This document shows, in pieces, positions 16,356 to 22,986 of a stretch of 33,211 bases of DNA. Numbering within the stretch: position 1 is the first letter of the stretch; each line of letters starts with the position of its first letter. The DNA comes from Thalassovita sp. (GTDB lineage: Bacteria; Pseudomonadota; Alphaproteobacteria; Rhodobacterales; Rhodobacteraceae), in the NCBI GenBank assembly GCA_029212905.1, contig JARGPB010000028.1, positions 1-33,211 of the forward strand. Direction: 5' to 3'. A model generated the notes under the pieces. The model was given only the letters and a program-made list of their open reading frames with translations. It did no database searches and was not told where the DNA came from. The position numbers and the translations under genes are program-made.

Positions 16356-17869
16356 CGGGGACACTGCTTTCGATACAGGGCCTGACCAAGGCCTATCCGG
16401 GGGTCGTCGCGAACAGCGATGTCTCGTTCGAGATCAAGGAAGGCGAGGTCCATGCCTTGCTGGGGGAAAACGGCGCGGGGAAATCCACGCTGGTGAAAAT
16501 GATTTACGGGTTGGTCAAACCCGACAGCGGCACCATGACACTGCGCGGACAGCCCTTTGCGCCGCCGGAACCGCGTCTCGCGCGCAGCGCAGGCGTGGCG
16601 ATGGTGTTTCAGCATTTCTCCTTGTTCGAGGCGCTGAATGTCGCCGAAAACATCGCGCTGGGCATGGAAAACCCGCCGAAAATGCGCGATCTGGCCGCGC
16701 GCATCAAAGAGGTAAGCGAAACCTACGGCCTGCCCTTGGATCCCTATCGCACCGTGGGTGATCTGTCCGCCGGGGAACGCCAGCGGGTCGAGATCATCCG
16801 CTGCCTGTTGCAGGATCCGCGCCTGTTGATCATGGACGAACCCACCAGCGTTCTGACTCCGCAAGAGGTCGAGATCCTGTTCAAAACCCTGCGCAAACTG
16901 ACAGCCGAGGGCGTCGCGATCCTGTATATCAGCCACAAGCTGGAGGAAATCCGCGCCCTGTGTGAAACCGCCACGATCCTGCGCCTGGGCAAGAAGGTGG
17001 GCACCTGTACCCCCCGCGATGTCTCGGCGCGCGAGATGGCCGAAATGATGGTCGGCAGCCAATTGCACGTGCCCGAACGCGTCGGTGGCGACATGGGGCC
17101 TGTGCTGCTCGAACTGAACGATCTGTCGGTGAAATCGCCCTCGGAATTCGGAACCACCCTAAAAGGAATCACCCTCACCGTGCGCTCGGGCGAGGTCCTG
17201 GGGCTGGGCGGCGTTGCAGGCAACGGCCAGGACGAACTGCTGGGCGCGCTCAGCGGTGAACTGCGCACCCCCGCCGGCACCATCGTGCTGGACGGTCAGC
17301 CCGTGGGGGCCATAGGCCCGAACGGGCGGCGCAAACTGGGGCTTCTGACCGCCCCCGAGGAACGCCTGGGCCACGCCGCCGCGCCGGACATGAGCCTGAC
17401 CGAAAACGCCCTGCTGACGGGCGCGTCCCGAAAAGGGCTGGAAACGCGCGGGTTCCTGAAATGGGGCAAAACGCGCTCTTTCGCCCAAGAGATCATCAAA
17501 CAGTTTGACGTGCGCACGCCGGGACCCGGCAATGCCGCGCGCTCTTTGTCTGGGGGCAATCTGCAAAAATTCGTCATCGGCCGCGAGGTGCTGCAACAGC
17601 CCACCGTTCTGGTGGTGAACCAACCCACCTGGGGCGTGGATGCGGCCGCGGCTGCGGATATCCGACAGGCGATTCTGGACCTGGCCGCAGGCGGCACCGC
17701 GGTGATCGTGATCAGTCAGGATCTGGACGAGCTGATGGAAATCTCGGACCATTTCGGCGCACTGAACGAAGGCCGCCTGTCCGACATCCTGCCCGCGCGC
17801 GGGCTGACGGTGGATCAGATCGGTCTGATGATGGGCGGCGCCCACGGAATGGAGGAAGCGCATGTTTGA
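16352..17869 (+). CDS. BMP-type nucleoside/purine ABC transporter ATP-binding protein
   Basis: A 505-residue ATPase with two ABC domains that drives import through the two permeases downstream. The first half has Walker A GENGAGKST (38-46), signature LSAGERQ (139-145) and Walker B LLIMDEP (159-165). The second half has a degenerate Walker A (GVAGNGQDE), signature LSGGNLQ (about 400-406) and LVVNQPTWGVD, where Gln replaces the usual Asp/Glu. This asymmetry is normal for the RbsA/NupO-like family. It starts at a GTG overlapping the xdhC stop, which argues for a purine or nucleoside substrate. The substrate itself is inferred from context. Confidence 0.92.
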   Translation: MTGTLLSIQGLTKAYPGVVANSDVSFEIKEGEVHALLGENGAGKSTLVKMIYGLVKPDSGTMTLRGQPFAPPEPRLARSAGVAMVFQHFSLFEALNVAENIALGMENPPKMRDLAARIKEVSETYGLPLDPYRTVGDLSAGERQRVEIIRCLLQDPRLLIMDEPTSVLTPQEVEILFKTLRKLTAEGVAILYISHKLEEIRALCETATILRLGKKVGTCTPRDVSAREMAEMMVGSQLHVPERVGGDMGPVLLELNDLSVKSPSEFGTTLKGITLTVRSGEVLGLGGVAGNGQDELLGALSGELRTPAGTIVLDGQPVGAIGPNGRRKLGLLTAPEERLGHAAAPDMSLTENALLTGASRKGLETRGFLKWGKTRSFAQEIIKQFDVRTPGPGNAARSLSGGNLQKFVIGREVLQQPTVLVVNQPTWGVDAAAAADIRQAILDLAAGGTAVIVISQDLDELMEISDHFGALNEGRLSDILPARGLTVDQIGLMMGGAHGMEEAHV

Positions 17870-17927
17870 TCTGCTGCGGCCTTTGAGTATTTTTGGCAAG
17901 ATGAATGAGGGGGCGTGGCGATGCTGA
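17862..17927 (+). CDS. Possible 21-codon coupled mini-ORF at the ATPase/permease junction
   Basis: ATG at 17862 overlaps the ATPase stop (17867-17869), is preceded by GGAGGAAG with good spacing, and runs 21 codons to a TGA at 17925-17927 that overlaps the permease ATG (17921). It begins MFDLLRPLSIFGKMNE. Most of it is the repeat family 1 tail, read in the same frame as in xdhB (SIFGKM here, SISGKM there). It could be a peptide, a device to carry ribosomes across the gap, or chance. No protein evidence exists. Confidence 0.35.
   Translation: MFDLLRPLSIFGKMNEGAWRC
17875..17905 (+). repeat. Repeat family 1, copy 3 (shortened, at operon junction)
   Basis: TGCGGCCT at 17875-17882 and GAGTATTTTTGGCAAGATGA at 17885-17904 match the second half of the xdhB copy. 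The leading GC hairpin and the C6 tract are missing. It fills most of the gap between the ATPase and permease genes. Confidence 0.7.
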
Positions 17928-19003
17928 GACTGGAGAAACGGCCTCAGCCGTCGCAGGCGTGGACCTATATGACGCCGGTGCTGGCGGTGCTGCTGACGAT
18001 GGTGGCGGGCGGGGCGTTGTTTGCCTTTCTGGGCAAAGATCCGTTGATCGCGATCCGCACGATTTTCTGGGACCCGCTGTTTTCGGAATTTGCGTTTTAC
18101 TACCGGCCTCAGCTGTTGGTGAAAGGCGGCCCGCTGGTGCTGATTGCGATTGGCCTGTCCCTGGGATTCCGCGCGGGCATCTGGAATATCGGCGCCGAGG
18201 GGCAGTATATTGTCGGTGCGATTTGCGGTGCGGCGGTGGCCCTGGCGCTGTATCCGCTAGAGGCCTGGTGGCTGTTCCCGGCGATGGTGATTGCGGGGGG
18301 CTTGGGCGGGATGCTCTGGGCGATGATCCCCGCGTTGCTGAAGGTGAAATTCGGCACAAACGAGATCCTGGTGTCCTTGATGCTGGTCTATGTCGCCGAG
18401 CAGTTACTGGCCTCTATGTCACTGGGGTTGTTGAAAAACCCCGAGGGGTTCGGTTTTCCCGGCTCGCGGAACCTGCAACAGTATGACAGTGCGCATAACG
18501 CTGATCTGATTGCCGGATCCGGGATGCACTGGGGCGTTGTGGCCGCGTTTATTGCTGTGATTTTGGCCTATGTCCTGTTGAACCGGCATATGCTGGGCTT
18601 TCACATTCGTCTGACCGGCGAAGCCCCGCGAGCGGCGAAATTCGCCGGGGTGAATCCTCCGCGGCTGATTTTGTTCTGTCTGGGGGCTTCGGGGGCGCTG
18701 GCCGGGCTGGCGGGTATGTTCGAGGTCGCGGGGCCGTCGGGTCAGGTAAGCATTGATTTCAACGTGGGCTATGGGTTCACCGCAATCATCGTGGCCTTTC
18801 TGGGCCGGTTGCATCCTGTCGGCATTCTGCTGGCGGGCGGGCTGATGGCGCTGACCTATATCGGCGGTGAAATCGCGCAATCGAAACTGGGGCTGCCGTC
18901 GGCCGCGATCCAGCTGTTCCAGGGGATGTTGTTGTTTTTCCTGTTGGCGGTGGATGTTCTGACGAATTTCCGCATCAAACTGACCAAGCGCGAGGTGGCA
19001 TGA
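17921..19003 (+). CDS. BMP-type nucleoside/purine ABC transporter permease 1
   Basis: A 360-residue integral membrane protein of the branched-chain-amino-acid/ribose permease fold (BPD_transp_2), with about eight to ten hydrophobic segments. Characteristic stretches are SLGFRAGIWNIGAEGQYIVGAI (about 78-99), FGTNEILVSLMLVY and FTAIIVAFLGRLHP. The cytoplasmic N terminus (MLRLEKRPQPSQ) is basic. I prefer the ATG at 17921, with GAGGGGG about 7 nt upstream, over the GTG at 17915. The gene is distinctly G-rich on the coding strand compared with the ATPase gene. Its stop overlaps the next permease start (ATGA, 19000-19003). Confidence 0.92.
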   Translation: MLRLEKRPQPSQAWTYMTPVLAVLLTMVAGGALFAFLGKDPLIAIRTIFWDPLFSEFAFYYRPQLLVKGGPLVLIAIGLSLGFRAGIWNIGAEGQYIVGAICGAAVALALYPLEAWWLFPAMVIAGGLGGMLWAMIPALLKVKFGTNEILVSLMLVYVAEQLLASMSLGLLKNPEGFGFPGSRNLQQYDSAHNADLIAGSGMHWGVVAAFIAVILAYVLLNRHMLGFHIRLTGEAPRAAKFAGVNPPRLILFCLGASGALAGLAGMFEVAGPSGQVSIDFNVGYGFTAIIVAFLGRLHPVGILLAGGLMALTYIGGEIAQSKLGLPSAAIQLFQGMLLFFLLAVDVLTNFRIKLTKREVA

Positions 19004-19923
19004 TGGATATGTCTTCGATCAATCCGATCCTGCTGCTGGCCAGCCTGATCGTTGCTGCAACCCCCCTGCTGCTGGCTGCCATTGGCGAACTGGTGGTCGA
19101 GAAATCCGGCGTCCTGAACCTGGGCGTCGAAGGGATGATGATCACCGGCGCGATCTGCGGCTTTGCTGTTGCGGTCAACACCGGGTCGCCCGTGTTGGGG
19201 CTGGTGGCGGCGGCCTTGGGCGGCGCGGCGCTGTCCTTGCTGTTTGCGGTCCTGACGCAGTTTGCGCTGGCCAATCAGGTGGCCTCGGGGTTGTCGCTGA
19301 CGCTGTTTGGGCTGGGCATGTCCGCGCTGATCGGTCAGGGGTATCAGGGGATCAAGCCTCCGCCCTTTCCCGAGTTTGACATTCCGCTTCTGTCCAAGAT
19401 CCCCGTGCTGGGGCCGGTGCTGTTCACGCAGGATTTCGTGGTGTATCTGGCGTTTTTCCTGACCATGGGCACCTGGGCCGTGCTGAAATTCACCCGCGCC
19501 GGTCTGATCCTGCGCGCTGTGGGCGAAAACCACGATGCGGCGCATGCTCTGGGCTACAAGGTCGTCCGCATCCGGGTTCTGGCGATCATGTTTGGCGGGG
19601 CCTGCGCGGGTCTGGGCGGGGCATATATCAGCCTGATCCGCGTCCCCCAATGGACCGAGGGCATGACCGCAGGCATTGGCTGGATCGCTCTGGCGCTGGT
19701 GGTGTTTGCCAGCTGGAAACCCTGGCGCGTGATGCTGGGGGCGTGCCTGTTCGGGGGCGTCAACGTGCTACAGCTGAACCTGCAAGCCGCCGGCATCGCC
19801 ATCCCGGTCGAAATTCTGGCCATGTCGCCCTATCTAATCACCATCCTTGTACTTGTCATCATGTCGGCCGATCGCAGCGGGGCGCCTGCTTCGCTGGGCC
19901 GATCTTTCCACGCCTCTCAATAA
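19000..19923 (+). CDS. BMP-type nucleoside/purine ABC transporter permease 2
   Basis: A 307-residue membrane permease, the partner of the upstream one. It has the family segments ATPLLLAAIGELVVEKSGVLNLGVEGMM (about 18-45), VASGLSLTLFGLGMSALIG and IRVLAIMFGGACAGLGGAY, with about eight to nine hydrophobic helices. An alternative in-frame ATG lies at 19003. Like permease 1 it is G-rich on the coding strand. It is followed after 38 bases by the binding-protein gene, which has its own strong ribosome binding site. Confidence 0.92.
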   Translation: MMDMSSINPILLLASLIVAATPLLLAAIGELVVEKSGVLNLGVEGMMITGAICGFAVAVNTGSPVLGLVAAALGGAALSLLFAVLTQFALANQVASGLSLTLFGLGMSALIGQGYQGIKPPPFPEFDIPLLSKIPVLGPVLFTQDFVVYLAFFLTMGTWAVLKFTRAGLILRAVGENHDAAHALGYKVVRIRVLAIMFGGACAGLGGAYISLIRVPQWTEGMTAGIGWIALALVVFASWKPWRVMLGACLFGGVNVLQLNLQAAGIAIPVEILAMSPYLITILVLVIMSADRSGAPASLGRSFHASQ

Positions 19924-19961
19924 GGCTATACTAACCCTAAACCAACCAGGGGGAATCCTGA

Positions 19962-21044
19962 ATGAAACTAACGAAACTTCTGACAACAGCCGCAATGGCA
20001 CTGGGCCTGGCGACCGGCGCAATGGCCGGCAGCCACAGCGAAAAAACCAAAGTAGGCTTTGTCTACGTCGGCCCCGTGGGCGATGGCGGCTGGACCTATG
20101 AACACAACCAGGGCCGCCTGGCCGTCGAGGCCGAGTTCGGCGACAAGGTCGAAACCGTCTATGTCGAAAACGTCCCCGAAGGCCCCGACGCCGAACGTGT
20201 GATGACCCAGATGGCGCTGGAAGGCGCTGACCTGATCTTTACCACCTCGTTTGGCTATATGGATCCCACCATCAACGTGGCCAAGAAATTCCCGAACGTG
20301 AAATTCGAACACGCCACCGGGTATAAGCGCGCCGACAACGTGTCCACCTACTCGGCCCGTTTCTACGAAGGCCGCGCCGTTCAGGGCATCATCGCGGGCA
20401 ACCTGACCAAGTCCAACACCATTGGCTATATCGGCTCCTATCCGATCCCCGAGGTCATCCGTGGCATCAACTCGGCCTATATCCACGCCAAGAAGGTGAA
20501 CCCCGATGTGACCTTCAAAATCGTCTGGGCCTACACCTGGTTTGACCCCGCGAAAGAGGCCGACGCCGCCAAGGTGCTGATCGAACAGGGCGCTGACGTG
20601 ATCCTGCAACACACCGACTCGACCGCGCCCCAGGCTGCCGCTCAGGCCGCTGGCAACGTCTATACCTTCGGTCAGGCCTCGGACATGGCGGAATACGGCC
20701 CCATGCCCCGCGTTTCCTCGATCATCGACAACTGGTCGCCCTACTACATCGCCCGCACCAAGGCCGTCATGGATGGCACCTGGTCCAGCGTTGACACCTG
20801 GGACGGTATCGCCCCCGGCATGGTTGGCATCGGCGAGATTTCCGGCGCTGTCCCCGCCGACGTCAAGGCCGCCGCACTGGCGCTCAAGGATTCGATCGCT
20901 GATGGCTCCTACCATCCGTTCACCGGCCCGCTGAACAAGCAGGACGGCACCCCTTGGCTGGCCGAAGGCGAAACGGCCGATGACGGTACGCTGGCCGGCA
21001 TGGCCTTCTACGTCGAAGGCATCGAAGGCACGATCCCGCAATAA
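19962..21044 (+). CDS. BMP family periplasmic substrate-binding protein
   Basis: The periplasmic receptor of the importer, 360 residues. A signal peptide is clear: MKLTK, a hydrophobic core, and cleavage likely at AMA|GS near residues 22-23. There is no lipobox cysteine, so it is a soluble periplasmic protein rather than a lipoprotein as in Gram-positive BMP proteins. Family motifs include VGFVYVGPVGDGGWTYEHNQ (about 31-50), IFTTSFGYMDP and GIIAGNLTKSNTIGYIG. AGGGGGAA precedes the ATG. Codons look optimised for high expression (many GCC, ATC, GGC), as expected for the most abundant component. Substrate is probably a purine nucleoside or base, inferred from the xdh neighbours. Confidence 0.93.
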   Translation: MKLTKLLTTAAMALGLATGAMAGSHSEKTKVGFVYVGPVGDGGWTYEHNQGRLAVEAEFGDKVETVYVENVPEGPDAERVMTQMALEGADLIFTTSFGYMDPTINVAKKFPNVKFEHATGYKRADNVSTYSARFYEGRAVQGIIAGNLTKSNTIGYIGSYPIPEVIRGINSAYIHAKKVNPDVTFKIVWAYTWFDPAKEADAAKVLIEQGADVILQHTDSTAPQAAAQAAGNVYTFGQASDMAEYGPMPRVSSIIDNWSPYYIARTKAVMDGTWSSVDTWDGIAPGMVGIGEISGAVPADVKAAALALKDSIADGSYHPFTGPLNKQDGTPWLAEGETADDGTLAGMAFYVEGIEGTIPQ

Positions 21045-21064
21045 GCGCGGCTCACACCCTATCC

Positions 21065-21094
21065 AAAGGCCCCGCCCTCATCGGTGGGGCCTTT
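21065..21094 (+). terminator. Terminator of the purine operon
   Basis: A 9-bp perfect stem, AAAGGCCCC (21065-21073) with GGGGCCTTT (21086-21094), starts 20 bases after the binding-protein stop. The T tract is short and followed by CCCGTT. Confidence 0.7.
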
Positions 21095-21100
21095 CCCGTT

Positions 21101-21187
21101 GCCCCCCGCGCCCACCCGAGGAGGCCGCCGCAGGCGACCGACGAGACATCCTGCGCGCCGCAGGCGCCCCTTCGGATCACGCCCCCT
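21101..21187 (+). repeat. Repeat family 2, copy A
   Basis: An approximately 87-base intergenic element starting GCCCCCCGCG and ending TCGGATCACGCCCCCTC. It contains hairpin 1 (CGCC 21126-21129, loop GCA, GGCG 21133-21136) and hairpin 2 (GCGCC 21155-21159, loop GCA, GGCGC 21163-21167). A second copy in the same orientation is at 22869-22960. Confidence 0.75.
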
Positions 21188-21245
21188 CCCGAAAACACGG
21201 GCCCATCGCTTGTCTCCTCGCCCCCGCCATGGCATCCCTGATCCC

Positions 21246-21896
21246 ATGACCGACAAACTCAGCCTGCCCGACACCCCGTCACTTGCCACCACCGCCCCGG
21301 ACGGGCGCATGTTCGCGCCCTCAGCCGCGCGCAACATCGGCCCCATCTGTGATGTCGTGGCCCAGCATGCCCCCGACACCGGCCCCGCTCTTGAAATCGC
21401 CTCGGGCACCGGCGAACATATCGCCGCCCTGGCCCAGCGCCTGCCCGGCCTCCTGTGGCAACCCAGCGATCCCGCCCCCGAGCGCCGCCGCTCAATCGAC
21501 GCCCATGGCGCGGATCTGCCCAACACGCGCCCCGCCATCCCCCTCGATGCGGCGCACCCCGGCTGGTCCGCCCAGCACCCCGGCCAGGCCCTGATCCTGA
21601 CCGTCAATCTGCTGCATCTGATCTCGGAATCCGCCGCCAAGACCCTGATCGCGGAATCCGCACAGGCCCTGGCCCCGGATGGGCGCTTTGTCCTCTATGG
21701 TCCGTTCCTGCGCGACGGCGAAACCACCTCGGATGGCGACGCCCGGTTTGACGCCAGCCTGCGCGCTCAGGATCCCCAGATCGGCTACAAGGACGACTGG
21801 GATGTGATCGACTGGATTCACGACAATTGGCTTGAACTGGTGCAGGTGATTGAAATGCCGTCAAACAACCTGTGTTTCGTCGCCCGCAAACCCTGA
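21246..21896 (+). CDS. DUF938 SAM-dependent methyltransferase-like protein
   Basis: A 216-residue protein matching the DUF938 family (related to eukaryotic METTL26). The core is MFAPSAARNIGPICDVV (about 22-38), then the nucleotide-binding loop ALEIASGTGEHIAALAQ (about 49-65), and the conserved C-terminal stretch LYGPFLRDGETTSDGDARFD followed by DWDVIDWI. Substrate is unknown. ATG 21246 was chosen because it starts downstream of the repeat element; it lacks a strong binding site, and the ATG at 21309, just before the conserved core, is an alternative. It is probably co-transcribed with the AhpD-like gene 105 bases downstream. Confidence 0.85.
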   Translation: MTDKLSLPDTPSLATTAPDGRMFAPSAARNIGPICDVVAQHAPDTGPALEIASGTGEHIAALAQRLPGLLWQPSDPAPERRRSIDAHGADLPNTRPAIPLDAAHPGWSAQHPGQALILTVNLLHLISESAAKTLIAESAQALAPDGRFVLYGPFLRDGETTSDGDARFDASLRAQDPQIGYKDDWDVIDWIHDNWLELVQVIEMPSNNLCFVARKP

Positions 21897-22001
21897 TACC
21901 GCGGCTTACGTTGCGGGAAAACGCAGCAATCTGATCAGGATCAAGGCCGGTCCCTCCGCAGCATGTTTTCCCCTTTTCAGGAAACATCAAAGGACCCGAA
22001 T

Positions 22002-22340
22002 ATGACCTGGAATGACAAACTGAACAGCACCCGCGACCAACTGCGCGGCCTGAACAAATGCATCCCCGACACCACCCGCGCCTTCGGCGGTCTGGGCAAG
22101 GCCGTCAAAGAGGGCGGCACCCTGGAATTCAAAACCAAGGAATACGTCGCCCTCGGCATCGCCGTCGCCACCAAATGCGAGGCCTGCATCGTGTTGCACG
22201 TGGACGCCCTGATCAAATGCGGCGCCACCCGCGAAGAGGTCGGCGACGTGCTGGCCATGACCATCCAGATGGGCGGCGGCCCCTCGATGATGTATGCGGC
22301 CAAAGCGCTGGAATGCTTCGACGAACTCAGCGCCTCCTGA
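22002..22340 (+). CDS. Carboxymuconolactone decarboxylase / AhpD-like protein
   Basis: A 112-residue all-helical protein of the CMD/AhpD family. The redox motif is YVALGIAVATKCEACIVLHV (about 47-66) with CxxC (KCEACI) and the following His, the arrangement used for peroxide or disulfide chemistry. A GATREEVGDVLAMTIQMGGGP helix-turn segment follows. These proteins often act as small thiol reductases or trimeric/hexameric peroxidases; the substrate here is unknown. AGGA lies 7 nt before ATG 22002. An upstream in-frame ATG (21963) lacks a site. It converges with the eight-cysteine gene across a shared hairpin. Confidence 0.9.
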   Translation: MTWNDKLNSTRDQLRGLNKCIPDTTRAFGGLGKAVKEGGTLEFKTKEYVALGIAVATKCEACIVLHVDALIKCGATREEVGDVLAMTIQMGGGPSMMYAAKALECFDELSAS

Positions 22341-22344
22341 TGCG

Positions 22345-22375
22345 AAAACGGCGGCCTCACACAGGCCGCCGTCCC
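22345..22375 (-). terminator. Terminator between convergent genes
   Basis: A perfect 10-bp stem (ACGGCGGCCT 22348-22357 with AGGCCGCCGT 22363-22372, loop CACAC). On the minus strand it is followed by TTTT, so it fits best as the terminator of the eight-cysteine gene. On the plus strand, CCCCCTCTT follows and it may also end the AhpD-like transcript. Confidence 0.8.
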
Positions 22376-22379
22376 CCTC

Positions 22380-22697
22380 TTACCGGCAATTTCCGTTTTG
22401 CGGCGCATAGCAATAGGCAGGCCCGCCATTCGACGGCACACAGACCTTCATGCCCCCGGTGCAAATCAACCCACCCTTACACTCCGCATAGCTCGGCTTA
22501 TAGCAGCCGCCGGGCCCATATGGTCCCGCAGGGCAGGGCACGGTGCCCGTATATGGGCAGCTCTGCGCCACCCGATACGACCCATCTGCCGCAAAACTCT
22601 TCAGCTTCTCAGAAAGGCTTTGCGCCTCGCCTGCCAGGGCAGCACCCGCCCCAAATACCGAAACCAGAACAATCGTAGTTGCTGTAATCAATTTCAT
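22380..22697 (-). CDS. Small secreted eight-cysteine protein, function unknown
   Basis: A 105-residue protein with a clear signal peptide (MKLITATTIV, hydrophobic core, AALA cleavage near residue 22). The mature part is glycine- and proline-rich, with eight cysteines at 47, 55, 65, 73, 79, 86, 96 and 104, enough for four disulfides in the oxidising periplasm or outside the cell. I do not recognise a family. The start at 22697 is supported by GGAGGAG 7 nt upstream; longer in-frame extensions run through repeat sequence and have no site. It is the only gene on this strand between the AhpD-like gene and the demethylase gene. Confidence 0.75.
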   Translation of the reverse strand: MKLITATTIVLVSVFGAGAALAGEAQSLSEKLKSFAADGSYRVAQSCPYTGTVPCPAGPYGPGGCYKPSYAECKGGLICTGGMKVCVPSNGGPAYCYAPQNGNCR

Positions 22698-22868
22698 CCG
22701 ATGTCTCCTCCGACAAGACCGTCCCGAACGAGCCCCCATGACCCGTTCGTCAGATCCTCTGAACGCGAGGCAACTCTCTCCTCGCAGGAAACAGTATCGC
22801 AAATCTGAATGCGTTCCGCGTTGATCCCCGTCAAATCCGACGACCGGCCTGTGCGACAGCCCACCCCC

Positions 22869-22960
22869 GCCCCCCGCGACAACCGGAGGACGGCGCCGCA
22901 GGCGCAGGACGACATATCCAGCGCGCCCGGAACGGGCGCACCATCGGATCACGCCCTCTC
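22869..22960 (+). repeat. Repeat family 2, copy B
   Basis: A 92-base relative of the element at 21101, same orientation, with identical first ten bases GCCCCCCGCG and shared TCGGATCACGCCC near the end. Hairpin 1 is GCGCC 22893-22897, loop GCA, GGCGC 22901-22905. Hairpin 2 is seven base pairs, GCGCCCG 22923-22929, loop GAA, CGGGCGC 22933-22939. It lies in the 289-base gap between the eight-cysteine gene and the demethylase gene; nothing else was recognised in that gap. Confidence 0.75.
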
Positions 22961-22986
22961 AGAACGACACGATACCCCGCGCGGGA

